This document shows, piece after piece, positions 21,394 to 32,088 of a DNA stretch of 64,000 nucleotides; within the stretch, counting starts at the first letter, position 1; every line of letters begins with the position of its first letter. Both the position numbers and the translations under genes were made by a program. A model generated the notes under the pieces. It worked only from the letters and a program-made list of their open reading frames with translations, did no database searches and had not been told where the DNA came from. Where the stretch lies: the NCBI GenBank assembly GCA_002786065.1, contig NHNY01000003.1, positions 124,001 to 188,000 on the forward strand, given 5' to 3'. Origin of the DNA: Microcyclospora pomicola. Taxonomy: Eukaryota > Ascomycota > Dothideomycetes > Capnodiales.

Positions 21394-22904
21394 GGTGCGT
21401 TTCTACAGCATGGATGGGAGTTTGGAGTTTGGGAGGGTGGCGTGGCGTCTCACGACGGCGTGTCGAAAGCATGATGCAAGTATCTGCAAATCAATACGAG
21501 CATACCGGGAAGTATGCTATGTATGTTGCTTGCCTTGACTATTCAGTGATGCCATCAAACAAGATGCACAGTTTTGGGCCACTGTGCCCGTCACCAAGCA
21601 GATTACAGATCACGGAGTACCGTTCTCGATCAATGTTACTGTGTTATGGACTGCAGCTGTTCTTGTATTGCAGCCCGTAGTCAAGCACAAATCCACGTCG
21701 AGCTCAGAGATCCAGCCTGCCGAAGTGGCTATCCTTGCTTCATTGTTTGTCTGGAAGCTGTTGCCATAGACAGCAAGTCTCGAACAAGTCCTTGGCAAGT
21801 CTGGATACTCGTACTTCATAGTATCTCAGACCCGGAGTCTGCAGGGATCTTTTCGAATACGGAACGGCAGACATAGTCTTTGTCCGTAGCACCCGAATCC
21901 CAACTCGAATTCCATACTCCAACCCAACAAAGGAGATCCGGATTGTCGTCAGGCCATAGTACGACACGACCATAGCGAGTCACCCCATCATTCTCGTCCT
22001 CTTCGCGATGTTGTGTGAGGATACTTTCAATGTCTGCCTTATATGATGAATCCCTAATCAAGGCCAATGGCAAGCTCAAGAGCCAGACGATGGAACTCGT
22101 CGCCGTTGTCGATACCTGGTCTTACAATGATTGACTCCTTTTCATTTAAGGCTAAACACATACCATGATACGAACAGGCTATTGATATACTGTAGTATAA
22201 CCGGACCGGCTCATACCATCCTCCTTGTCCCATGTGTGCGTCAAGTGTGGTGTAGAGTAGAAGTGATGGTTAGTTCAGTGAATGCCGTTGATTCCGACGA
22301 GCGGTCTAACCGCAACAGGCATCCAAGACCCTGGCGATGGACACGCGGCGACGTCATGGGCGTGTGAATGAAGCAAAAGTGAAGGTGAGGTGGTCAAAGT
22401 GTTGAGGTGAGGTGGATGGATTGGTCGTCGTGATCAGACCGTCTTTGTTTCTTCTGATAACTTCATCCTCCTCTCTACCTGTCCCTCACATCGACAATCA
22501 CCACCTCCACAGCAGCATTGATCTCCTCTGAGAACTGCTGCTTCATACATTACCTTATCTCCCTCCTCCTCCATTGTTGCACGCAAGTATCCCTGCTTGC
22601 AACACCTCGACCGTTTGTGCTTTTACAGCAACAGCAAGTGAAAGGTATGTGGAAAAAGACATGAAGATGATGCACCTACACGGCCCCCCTGCCCTTCCGC
22701 CTCCTCCACCGCCTGCTCCGCCGTCTGCAGCTCCTCCTGCTCCTGCTCCTGCACGTTCCCCCCCCGACCCCAGCGTCCGAGCTCCCCCACGCCGTGAATA
22801 GCTCTCCTTCACTGCAACACTCCTCGCCAGCTACTGACCACCAACAACCTCCTGCAGGTCTATCCTAACTACCATCATCTCGACCTCCGCCATCACCTGC
22901 CATC
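21394..22904. other. Intergenic with a possible small or decayed gene and an SDR leader
   Basis: About 1.5 kb. The first part holds the CBC2 3' UTR. A minus-strand coding-like stretch (21816-22233) is listed separately. 22440-22900 is strongly CT-rich and Pro-codon-rich and is probably the promoter and 5' leader of the SDR gene. It contains a short upstream frame from the ATG at 22661 to 22801 (MKMMHLHGPP... with a run of prolines). Confidence 0.45.
21816..22233 (-). other. Possible small gene or gene relic, two open frames
   Basis: From an ATG at 22233 a 59-codon frame runs to 22054 (MGQGGWYEPVRLYYSISIA... IIVRPGIDNGDEFHRLALEL). Overlapping its 3' end, a second frame stays open to 21816 (ADIESILTQHREEDENDG, VVLWPDDNPDLLCWVGVW, DYVCRSVFEKIPADSGSE) and has no ATG of its own. 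Both look protein-like. A splice from a weak GTCTGG donor to GGCAG would join them, but the donor is poor, so a frameshifted relic is equally possible. No family was recognised. Confidence 0.25.
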
Positions 22905-24188
22905 ATGTTCAAAACCACCATCGCCCGCCAGCTTGCACGAGCTTCCTCCACCGCCATCCACACCCCAACCTTCACTGCAGCCACCCGCCTGCCCACGGCC
23001 GCAGCGCGCACCTTTACTCGTGCCACTGCCTTGAAGGACAAGTCCAAGGACAACGAAGACGATGATCGTCACGCAGAATACAGCACCGCCGGCACCCCCG
23101 GAGCCTTCGAGCATGAGGGTCAATTCTCTCGAACCGACAATCGTATCACGATTGAGCATCCCCCGGAGGAAGAGTACCCCTTCGCAAAGCCCGTGCAAGG
23201 CCGCGGTGGTCAACATTTCAAGAGGACACTAGCAAGCTTCAGCTTGGAGGGCAGAGTCGGTGTAGTGACGGGTGGTGCCCGCGGTCTGGGTCTCGTCATG
23301 AGCCAGGCCTTGGTCATCTCCGGAGCCGACGTGGCGATTGTCGACCTCAATAGTAAGTTCGCTTCCTTCACGGTTGGATGAACAGTAGTAGTGGCGGCGG
23401 CAGCGGCGGCAAGGCAAAGTGACATGATGAAATGCATTCTCCTAACAGTGCGATAGAGGATGAGGCGGCGAGACAGGCACAAGAACTCATGGACCACTTT
23501 CGCGCGGAGAACCCTGGCGCCGAGCACTACCCCAAGGTCACTGCTCACTACGCCGATGTCTCGAACCCCGACTCGGTGAACAGCGCCCTCGACGAGATTC
23601 TGGCAACCCACGGCAAGATCGACAACCTGGTCACCTCTGCTGGTTTCACCGAGAACTTCGACGCCATCCAGTACCCATACGACCGCATCAAGAAGCTGTG
23701 GGGTGTCAACGTCGATGGTACATACCTGTTCGCGACTGGTGTGGCCAGACACTTGATGGAACGCAAATCCTCTGGCAGCATTGTCATGATTGGTAGCATG
23801 TCTGGTTCCATCGTCAACGTGCCTCAGCCACAGGCTCCATACAACGCTGCAAAGGCTGCTGTCCGACACTTGGCGAGCTCGTTCGCGGTCGAGTGGGCAC
23901 ACGCAGGCATTCGCGTCAACTGCATCTCTCCCGGTTACATGTTGACTGCTCTGTAAGTTTGACCTTCCCCAAGCACCGCCCTTGAGTTGTTACTGACGCA
24001 CTCGCAGCACCAAGAAGATCCTCGACGAGAACCCCGAGCTCGCGCAGAAGTGGACCTCGCTCATCCCACAGGGTAAGATGGGTATGCCCGAAGACCTCAT
24101 GGGCGCCGTCACCTTCCTCTGCAGCGACGCCTCCGGCTATATCACCGGTGCTGATCTGCGTGTCGACGGTGGCTACACCGTCACCTAG
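22905..24188 (+). CDS. Short-chain dehydrogenase/reductase, probably mitochondrial (sugar-alcohol type)
   Basis: NAD(P)-dependent oxidoreductase of the classical SDR family. Exons 22905-23352, 23457-23952 and 24008-24188 give 374 residues. Introns start GTAAGT and end GATAG and CGCAG; the first carries a CTAAC branch point. The first 45 residues are basic, Thr/Ala/Ser-rich and lack acids ([20 protein letters not shown]), a mitochondrial presequence. The cofactor loop TGGARGLG is at 122-129. NxAG-type TSAGF is near 209-213, and the catalytic set is Ser265, Tyr278 and Lys282 in SMSG and YNAAK. The C-terminus [11 protein letters not shown] is typical. Overall resemblance is to D-arabinitol, xylulose or sorbose reductases of fungi, but substrate cannot be fixed by reading. 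A long presequence plus acidic linker ([12 protein letters not shown]) before the core is unusual for this group. Confidence 0.85.
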
Positions 24189-25007
24189 AGCTCCAACCTC
24201 ATTCCTGGCTACGAAACTTGCATCGCAGCTGTGCGCAATGATCGAAGGTATTTGGGCACAGACTTCCATCTGGTTTAGCGAAGTTCGGAAAAGCATCATC
24301 ATAGAAGAGGGAAGGGCTTGTGGGAGAATTGAGAAACACCGTTCGAAGTCGTTCAAACACGGATGGAGTCGGCGTATGGGGCGTCTGTCGAAGCGACAGT
24401 GAGGAAGGAATAGAATGAGGGTGGGAGGAGGGTGGGAAGTTCTACCGTCTCGCTCCTCGTTCGTTCTTCCACTGCTCGTGTACCTAGCTAAGAGATTGCC
24501 GTGGTACTACTTCATTGTCTCAACCTTCACATTTAGTGACTCCCCCACTTCTCAATGCTTTGCCCAGTCGCGTGATATTCCTGCCACCGTGACATCCGCT
24601 CGCTTCCTTAGACTCCTGAGCGCCTCGCTTTGAGCCCCGATCGTGACCAATGTACCTCGAGCCCCCTGCAACACAACATCACATCCGTCAGGATAGGTGA
24701 CGTGTGTAAGTACCTAAGGTAAGTAGGTAAAGCCGAAGAACCACCCGCCTGAATCTACACCCATGGCTCGGTCACCGCTTCTTGCCGAAGCGAGTCTCCC
24801 TCCGCCTACGTCAAGACATTGCTTGCACGTCGCAAGCCTAGAATATCTTACGTAGACATCGGACATGTATAAGCCCCATCACTCTATCCTCACCCTTTTC
24901 TCATTCTCCAGCCTTTTCGATTCTCCTCCTTCCTTGCTCACCGTGCTCTACTCTCGGGCGCACCATTGCTTCCTCCCATGCTCACCGTTCATAGTCCTTC
25001 GTGAAGA
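24189..25007. other. Intergenic between convergent SDR and rtcA genes
   Basis: About 820 bp of 3' UTR and spacer. No supported coding sequence. Small repeats of taagtaggta type occur near 24710-24735. Confidence 0.45.
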
Positions 25008-25045
25008 CTACTCCGTCCCTCTCCCTCTCCCTCTCTCTCCTTTTC
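25008..25045. repeat. CT-rich microsatellite in the rtcA 3' coding end
   Basis: Near-tandem CTCCCT/CTCTCC units lie around 25015-25040. Read on the minus strand they give the Arg/Gly tail of the cyclase. Slippage could change the tail length or stop position. Confidence 0.5.
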
Positions 25046-26750
25046 TCTGCTGTAGTAAGCCTCCATCTCCGCCAGGTAGAAACTGCGCACACACCCACTC
25101 GGCCGTCAAAGTGTGTAGTGACGCTGGCCGCAGGCGGGGCTGTGGTGGTGATGCGTGCTGGAGACGAGCGGGGAGATCATTGTCATCTTTGCTGGTGGCG
25201 CTAGTGATGGTGGTGGGCGGGGGAGGGGTTGCGCGTGAGGGGTGGGGTGCGGGTGTTGTTACGTTTGAGGCGGTGGAGTTGAGATTGGGAAATTGGAGAG
25301 GATCGGAGCTGAGGTTGGGGCTGGGGTTGGAGGTTCGGCTTGGGTTGGAGTTATAGTTGGTTGGCGATGAGGAGAATGGAGGCTCATTATCGTCAGCATC
25401 TTGCATCCCTTCAAGCGAGGACGATACGATATCTCCTCCTGCTGATGACGATGATGCTACAGCTGACGCCGGGGGTATTTCACGCTCGAACGGATCGTCC
25501 TCGTCGTCGTGTTGCTCGCCCGGATCGACAAATCTCGCCGATTGCACCCTCCGTCCAGGCTTTTGGCGATGTCGTTTCGCGTTCGCGTCTCGTCCTGACA
25601 CCGACGGTCGATCGCATGGTCTAGCGACTGTTTCCACAACACCTTCAGCATCACCGCTCTGCGCAAAGCCCGGAAACACCTCGCTCGGGCCCTGCGAGAG
25701 CGCTTGGAAGATCACGAGCTGGTCGCGCATGTGTTCGTCCGCGCTCGCGCCGCTGCGGACTTCAGCGTGCAGGCTCGCAGCTACGGACTCGGCCATCTCG
25801 GTCGTGGCGCGCATGTGCCCGCCTGACGAGGGTAGCTTGCTCTGGTAGAGTTTGTCGCTGGCGAGGAAGATTGGTTTCTGATTGGGAGAGCTGGCGGGCA
25901 TCTTAGCGACGAGGATTAGGTATAGGCGTTTGTCGTGCTGGCTGTCCTCGCAGATGAGTGATATGGCGTGCGGCGGTAGGGAGAAGTAGCGATGTAAGAG
26001 TGGAGGCATGATATTGCGGAAATGCTCGTGGCAGTGTGCTGGGGCGAGAAAGGTGGCCGTCAAATGTGTTGGCTGGCGGCGCGAGGCGTCTGATAGGGGC
26101 CCAGGTAGACTGAATGCTGGGAGAAAGGAGGGCTTCGGCGAAGGGATCATGATCGCGAAGCGTCCTATGGAACTTCCGCCCTGACTCCATCCGCGCTTGG
26201 AAATCGTGCTGGTCATCTGAGGAAGTCCGATAGCATGGAGCATCGGGAGCAGAACTTGCGAGATGTACTCGTAGGACGGCGAGCCAGAGACGTTGGTACC
26301 GCCGCTGAGCACAAGCTGGATCGGAAGTTCGGCAGGCAACTTGGAGAACATGATGTATGGCAGGACTGCTTGCAGAACGAGACCTGTGGAACCCGCGGTC
26401 TCCACGTCCACCCGCACTTCATACATCTGACCCAATCCGTCTGGGCTCGAGACTTTCCTGAAGGCAGGAGACACGCCATGCTCCAGACGTCCCGGCCGGA
26501 AGAGAAGAGTTCTGCTTCCTCGTTCTGCGCCTTCGACATGTGCGTTGGTGGCATGTTGAAGCCATCGAACACACGCCAGATGTTGTGCTTTGAGCCCACC
26601 TCCACCAGATCGGTTGCCACGGATGTTGGTGATCGTGACGGGTTGGTCTGTCAACGCTGCGAGCACGAGTGCGTTTCGGACAAGCTGGCCGCCGCCCTCG
26701 AGCGTCCGGCCGTCCAGATGTATCGCTTTGCCGGGATGTCCTTCGGCCAT
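25008..26750 (-). CDS. rtcA: RNA 3'-terminal phosphate cyclase with a long disordered insertion
   Basis: Converts RNA 3'-phosphate ends to 2',3'-cyclic phosphates using ATP. Single exon, 580 residues against roughly 340-370 for the usual enzyme. The N-terminal core is canonical: IHLDGRTLEGGGQLVRNAL, ITNIRGNRSGGGGLKAQHL, then GSTGLVLQAVLPYIMFSK and LSGGTNVSGSPSYEYI, and the GWSQGGSSIGRF segment. SSGGHMRATTEMAESVAA and DEHMRDQLVIFQALSQGPSE follow. At about residue 395 the family motif order is interrupted by roughly 145 residues of Ser/Pro/Asn/Asp-rich sequence. It resumes at SLHTLTAEWVCAQFL, where His546 is the likely adenylated histidine. A Gly/Arg tail encoded by a (CTCCCT)n tract ends the protein. 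The insertion looks like coding low-complexity sequence without stops. The gene is convergent with the SDR gene. Confidence 0.88.
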   Translation of the reverse strand: MAEGHPGKAIHLDGRTLEGGGQLVRNALVLAALTDQPVTITNIRGNRSGGGGLKAQHLACVRWLQHATNAHVEGAERGSRTLLFRPGRLEHGVSPAFRKVSSPDGLGQMYEVRVDVETAGSTGLVLQAVLPYIMFSKLPAELPIQLVLSGGTNVSGSPSYEYISQVLLPMLHAIGLPQMTSTISKRGWSQGGSSIGRFAIMIPSPKPSFLPAFSLPGPLSDASRRQPTHLTATFLAPAHCHEHFRNIMPPLLHRYFSLPPHAISLICEDSQHDKRLYLILVAKMPASSPNQKPIFLASDKLYQSKLPSSGGHMRATTEMAESVAASLHAEVRSGASADEHMRDQLVIFQALSQGPSEVFPGFAQSGDAEGVVETVARPCDRPSVSGRDANAKRHRQKPGRRVQSARFVDPGEQHDDEDDPFEREIPPASAVASSSSAGGDIVSSSLEGMQDADDNEPPFSSSPTNYNSNPSRTSNPSPNLSSDPLQFPNLNSTASNVTTPAPHPSRATPPPPTTITSATSKDDNDLPARLQHASPPQPRLRPASLHTLTAEWVCAQFLPGGDGGLLQQRKGERGRGRGTE

Positions 26751-27237
26751 GTTGTGTGCTGTGGAGGAGATGTTTCGGAGCGGCTTTTAGTGATGAGCAA
26801 GAAATGAGAGATTGTGACCTTTTGAGCATGCGATGGAGGACACGCAGATCTTGTACTTTGTTTGTTGACCTTTTCGAGAATGGGGAGAAACGTGAGAGCG
26901 CAGACGGCTTGGACAACCCACCATCAATGAGGCGCAGTGATGAATTGCAATGCAGTGTAAGAGCATGAGTCACTGCAATGACATTAAAGGTACTTACCAT
27001 CTTGAGTGTACATGTCGATATTCATATTTTTCAATGCCGTGAGATGTGCTGCTTGAGCATACCTAATCGATGTAGGAGGCGAAATATCGGTATCGTGGAG
27101 AATGAAGGGAAGAAATGTGGTCGGAGGTGAAGTCCCAGTCAGCGGACACCACCCACCCGACTAACACGCTCGACAAACATTGCGTTAACAATCATACAGA
27201 TATCATACATACATTTGAACATCATAGGCGATCGATC
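26751..27237. other. Intergenic, rtcA upstream region
   Basis: 487 bp between two leftward genes. It should contain the rtcA promoter and the cupin 3' UTR. Nothing else seen. Confidence 0.45.
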
Positions 27238-27926
27238 TCATGATTTCTCATGTCGTCCATCATCGCCATTCTCGTATGGTCCACCGCTCTCCTTGACATA
27301 ACCCTTACTTTCATTGTGCTTCTTGCTTTGCTGGCTCCACTCCGGCGCCTCGTCTTTCTCGTTATCCTCTTCTTCATCGCCTTCTTCTTTCGTCTTGTGC
27401 TCGGACTGCGGGTCATGCTCGGCAGGACTGTAGATGGTGACCAGCTCTAGCGGCTCCGTCTTGGATGTGTTGATGAATTGATGCTGAGTTCCGGCTGGAA
27501 CGACCACGACATCGGAGGCAGAAACGTCCTGTGTCAGGTTAGCATGCCAGCGAGATCTCAGTATCCAGAACAAAGCGATTCGCATACCTGATCCTTGCCA
27601 GCAATCGTTGCCTTGCCAGTCCCACTCGTGAAGATCAGGACCTGATCAACAGTGTGGACTTCGTCGCCAATGTCGCCTCCCACCGGGATCTCCATGCTGA
27701 CGAGCTGAGAGTAGAGACCGGTGTGCATGACCTTTCTGAACTGGCCGAACGCTCTCACCTCGTTGGTGAGCTTGGGGAAGTAGACCATTTCATGCTTGGG
27801 CGGGTTCGACGACATCTTCGAATCTTTGCCCATCTTGAAGGATGTGTAGGAGAACAGACGAGTTGCTTGGAATGATGGGACAGTTTTGGACAGAGGTGAT
27901 CGTATGAGAGGACGGTAAGAGAGCAT
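27238..27926 (-). CDS. Cupin-domain protein with N-terminal presequence
   Basis: Small beta-barrel protein of the cupin superfamily, enzymatic role unknown. Exons 27926-27588 and 27528-27238 (intron GTATGC...CACAG) give 209 residues. The first 31 residues (MLSYRPLIRSPLSKTVPSFQ...) are basic and acid-free, consistent with mitochondrial import; an internal Met32 could give a cytosolic form. The cupin fold spans about 50-150: VSMEIPVGGDIGDEVHTVDQ and FTSGTGKATI form motif 1, and DVVVVPAGTQHQFINTS forms motif 2. Two metal-type His (in EVHTVDQ and GTQHQF) remain, but the usual HxH is reduced to HTVDQ. The last 60 residues are very hydrophilic (KEEGDEEEDNEKDEAPEWSQ) and probably disordered. Confidence 0.8.
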
Positions 27927-28936
27927 TGCAGATGGGAGACTGGGATGATGGACAGGACGATGGAGTTAGATACTGTATAAGGTAGCTCTGGAATGTGCTC
28001 GCAATGACGCTTGGTCAAGCATGAGCCAGTCACTATTATGTCAATCGTCATGGTAGCTCGCCTCAGGTACCCGATGTTAGCTCTAGCTACATAAGTGTCA
28101 AAGAGCATTGAGGGGACCGCCTTGAGGTCATGATGTAACAACAAGGGGTACCTCACCATAGGTAGGGTTGTGATTGAAGCCATGCAAGTGGATGTCGTCA
28201 CGAAGCGGGATCCTAGAATTGAGTCGCTTCATCTCATCATCCCGACTAGGTCGCAAAAGCAACACTCACGAGAACTATGTGAGTTCATAGTAGGCCCTGT
28301 TGTTCGCAATAAGGTCATTACCATGAAACAGATCATCCACTAATGAATTTTATTTCCCGTGGTTCTCAGTCTATGGCCAATGTCGTCTCCAGCTTACGGA
28401 GGCACTGTGATGACCACGAGAAGATATCTAGCGATGCTTGATCACCATGACCCTTTAGTATTGACTGGATTCAAGAGCGAATAGAAAGCTTAGTTCGTTC
28501 CAACACTGTATAAGCTGTCATGCCAACAGTCATCTCGAATCGAAGAGATGACAGCGAATGAGGTGCTCACATATTGACAAATCGATATCGTCCATGGTTA
28601 ACATAGATGCTTGACTGGTGGCCAGAATGTGGTACGTTGTTGTACCCATTTTGCATCGGTTGGGGCACTCTGTCTGTCCCTCGCGACGATGATTGCTCGC
28701 GGTATGATAAGGACCACCGAAAGGATGTCAGGACCACGGAAGCGGGCGCGGTCTGGGATCGGAGGCAGTGCTCATGTTCACCAGACGTCTTAGGCAGTGT
28801 TCTGCCTCATCTGCTGAAGTTTATACCTATTGGATACCGTCGAAGCAATCCGATATCATCGTTCGTAACAGAGTACACAATATGCCATGGAGATCGAGGG
28901 TATTCTGTTTCTGCAGCCTGGACCTCATGGGTCTCG
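27927..28936. other. Intergenic, cupin upstream region
   Basis: About 1 kb between two leftward genes. Short frames only; no domain recognised. Confidence 0.45.
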
Positions 28937-29494
28937 TCACAGTAGTCTCCGACGTATCCTCACCGGCCCCTCGACCTCGTAGAACTGTACTTCATCATCC
29001 AAGACTTTGCCCTTTTGCAATACCTCCAGATGTCCCATCTCTCTCCACTCGAAAGCCAGCTCCAGAAGGCCTGGCATAGTTTCTTCCTCCGACTCGTATC
29101 CCAAAACCTGTAGTTCTTCGAGCTTGAACATCCTAGCCACGTCTCTCAGCTTGAAGGAGTCAGGTGGCTCGACGTGGTCCAGTGCTTGTCGAAGATGTGC
29201 CTGGAAGATCGGACTCTGCATGCAGTCGCTGGATTTCATCGGTTGCGCTCTCTTGGGCTTGCCTTCCCACCACTCACCCCACGTCCGTTCTGGCTTGGGG
29301 TGAGTGAGACGGGAGGTCTCCATTCTATTCGGAAGGCCGGTCATGATTATGCTAGTGTCAGAGTAGCTTGACCGGGTTTGGAAGAAATGTAGTGCAAATG
29401 AAGAGATCGGGTCTCGCTGGAATGGGTCACACTTTCCGCGTCCTCCGCCAAACTTCATGTCACGCGCAACCAAGTCCACAAGACTACAGCTCAT
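28937..29494 (-). CDS. Uncharacterised small protein
   Basis: Not recognised. A single open frame of 185 codons from the ATG at 29494; later in-frame ATGs at 29458 (MKFGGGRGK) and further in (MTGLPNRMETSRLTHPKPER) are alternatives. The part from the third ATG looks most protein-like: ERTWGEWWEGKPKRAQPM, then AHLRQALDHVEPPDSFKLRD, EELQVLGYESEEETMPGLLE and LEVLQKGKVLDDEVQFYEVE. Composition is hydrophilic and helical with no signal peptide, membrane span or known motif. The N-terminal 58 residues may be untranslated leader. It is divergent from the membrane-protein gene by about 1.5 kb. Confidence 0.5.
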   Translation of the reverse strand: MSCSLVDLVARDMKFGGGRGKCDPFQRDPISSFALHFFQTRSSYSDTSIIMTGLPNRMETSRLTHPKPERTWGEWWEGKPKRAQPMKSSDCMQSPIFQAHLRQALDHVEPPDSFKLRDVARMFKLEELQVLGYESEEETMPGLLELAFEWREMGHLEVLQKGKVLDDEVQFYEVEGPVRIRRRLL

Positions 29495-30978
29495 CGATAT
29501 GCTTGTGCCAGCACACAAGGCCTCACGCCCATACAGTAGATCAGTGGATACTATGTAAGATCTCTGTTGGAGAGGGAAAGAGATTTAGCTTCCGTCTATG
29601 GTCATTCATACACAATCACACGATATCACGCAGAAGACAGTGACCAGGATCATATCGCTTCGAGCGCTCATTGTTTGCAACGACTCCAGCTGACTACCGA
29701 ATACTCTTACCGAAGCTAATCGACAAGATCCCTCTCTGCAATTCCGACATTGATGTGTGGCAGCAGCCAGGTACAACAGCTTTCCAGGAATTGGAAACGT
29801 GGCGCTCTTCCTCTGGTCCACAACATGGCTCAGCAGTGAGAGAGCTGCAGTACGATCCAGCAAGAGGCCAAATTAGGCGTTCTGTGGCTTACCTGGGCCC
29901 CGTTGCGCATGATGCAGGTCAATCTATCGCGCAAACTCGACGTGACCTTGTGAGCAAAGTCCTCCAACTGATGATACCAGATCATACCAGACCGGCCTCG
30001 TTGTCGGAAGTGGTAGTGTCGCTTGTAGCGCCGTTGCACTTACACAGGCTTCTGAGTCATTGGAGTGTTTGCATGGATTGATGCGACCAACACGACATCG
30101 AGATATGAGATGTGCTGAGCGACCACAGTGTCATGTACCCACAGACTGAACGACAACCCTTTAGTCCCACCAAGGCCGAGCACAGCCGCTCTGCTCGCAG
30201 GAAGCAGAGCTCACTCTGGCGCGTACTCGATGATATGTTGGCATAGTGCAGCACAGCTCTAGATCCAGCTGACCCATTGAGGTCGACGTAAGAATGCGCT
30301 TCTGTAGCATCTGCCACTGTCGGTGGCCATTTGCAAGAGCTAGAGAGCCTGCTGAAGGTGAGGCCAAACGATCTCGCCACAGCCGTGACGATAATATGCA
30401 ATCACGGGTGGTAAGTGCTAGATGCGCCATAGGTACGCATGAAGACATGCATCTCGGACAGCTATGTCAGGACGACCGACATCGAAGCAAGATCTAGCAG
30501 TACCCACATGTTGTGTCGACTGCTTCGTTCCCTTACAGACAGGAAGTGCTTAATCAGACGAAGAGCCGATGTGATGTTGATCTATGTGAGGTACTGCGTA
30601 CCATTTTGGCTGTATAACTGTGTAGACTTTACGAACCACTTCATCAGATTTATGGCCTTTAAGGCAGGCCCAAAAGGGAGCTTTCTATAGCCAAGAACGA
30701 TCGATTGGAGGGCAACCTTCAAAAGTACAAGATACAAGTTACAAGCTACCCACCTTGCCAGATGCACGTGTCCGGGCGGCCTCTGGCTACCATTCGTGTT
30801 GCCGCGTGGACGAGGCTGAGGACAACGCAGCTTGAAAGCTAGACTGCCAAGGCGAATGTTATCATTGATACAAGAGTTGGTGACAGATGTTATGTAGGCA
30901 GCGTTACGCCTGGAGGTTGAACACACGGCTCTCGCCTGAGATCGAAGGAGCAGATACCTTTCGACTTCTATACAAGAC
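29495..30978. other. Intergenic, no gene seen
   Basis: About 1.5 kb between divergent genes. A few 85-136 codon frames occur on both strands but share no family motif and lack good starts. Confidence 0.45.
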
Positions 30979-32088
30979 ATGATGAGGCACTACATTCATT
31001 CGCTGATTGCTCTCGTGCTCGTATCCAACTTGGTTCATCCCAGTCAGGCGGAGCGCGCCTTCCACAGCAGAGACGCCAATGTGCGCGTTGTCATTGGCAA
31101 CTGCTTGGATGAGGTTGAAGATATCCCCGCACATACTGTCCACGCTCATTGCCGATTGATGCTGCAATGTATCCTGAACAACGTCGATGCCGCCACGTCT
31201 GGTCGATGGAGTGCGGGTGCTTCGATCCTGGCTTTCGTCCCAACGATTGCTGCGCTGATGAGCAACAGTATTGACGAAATCATGCTGGTATCGGAGGAAA
31301 GCCGAGTGCTCGCTTGTTTTCTGGCTGTAGGATCGATCACTGCATTCACCGCCCGCTTCGCAGACTTCAGAGAGAGCACGAGGGATATTACCAGCATCAA
31401 GGAGGACATCAGCCACCGTGTGAGGCGGGCTTGTGAAGCTGATCGAGCAGCTCACAGACGTTGGAAGCGTCTACGGACGTTTTCCGTCGCCGCTTACTGC
31501 TTGATGTTGTGTGGCGCATGCTTCGCAGTCTGGTCTCCGGCATATTTCATCTGGCGGAACGGCGTCGTTGTGTTTTCGTGTCCGTTCCGCCTGCATGTCG
31601 TCACCTGGATCGCACTTGTTCAGACGGTCACGCTCGCCAGTATCCTGCTTCGACCTTTTACGATCAAAAGGGTGGAAGTCTCGCTCAGACCACGATTCGT
31701 ACCGACTCCATCCAACTCAAGGACAACCAGGAAAACCTTCTCGCCATGGCCGGAGAAGCTGATTTTACGTGCCCACGAGCAAACAAAGCTCGCCACCGTG
31801 ATCCAAGGTGTCATCTCTGGCCTGAGCACTGCGCTCTATGCATATGCCACCGCTGTACTGAGCGGCATGACGATGTACCCAGCCTCGGATGCCGTTGAAA
31901 CATTAGTCGTGTTCTCCGTGAGTGCAGGTGTGGCACGCATCATCGCCGGTATTATTCTTGATGGGCCGTATCAACGACAGAGGATCATCATGACAGTCCC
32001 AAGAAGACATCTAGTAGCTCTTCAGGAGTATGCAGAAGATTTCGCGCAATCTCAGTGGCCCATTCCGGCTCTACTGCCAGGTAGATGA
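30979..32088 (+). CDS. Uncharacterised polytopic membrane protein with signal peptide
   Basis: Single exon, 369 residues; family not named by me, though similar proteins with this layout are common in filamentous ascomycetes. A signal peptide covers about 1-24 (HSLIALVLVSNLVHPSQA). A short extracytoplasmic segment has Cys42, Cys58 and Cys64 (AHCRLMLQCILNNVD). Hydrophobic spans follow at about 82-97 (SILAFVPTIAALM), 108-126, 168-191 (SVAAYCLMLCGACFAVW), 205-224, 278-299 and 308-328. A basic loop near 148-166 (RVRRACEADRAAHRRWKR) and a Ser/Thr/Pro-rich loop near 240-258 separate them. The MSNSIDEIMLVSEESRVLA stretch after the first span is probably the most conserved. Role unknown; location at plasma membrane or endomembrane is inferred. 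It is convergent with the esterase gene. Confidence 0.7.
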   Translation: MMRHYIHSLIALVLVSNLVHPSQAERAFHSRDANVRVVIGNCLDEVEDIPAHTVHAHCRLMLQCILNNVDAATSGRWSAGASILAFVPTIAALMSNSIDEIMLVSEESRVLACFLAVGSITAFTARFADFRESTRDITSIKEDISHRVRRACEADRAAHRRWKRLRTFSVAAYCLMLCGACFAVWSPAYFIWRNGVVVFSCPFRLHVVTWIALVQTVTLASILLRPFTIKRVEVSLRPRFVPTPSNSRTTRKTFSPWPEKLILRAHEQTKLATVIQGVISGLSTALYAYATAVLSGMTMYPASDAVETLVVFSVSAGVARIIAGIILDGPYQRQRIIMTVPRRHLVALQEYAEDFAQSQWPIPALLPGR

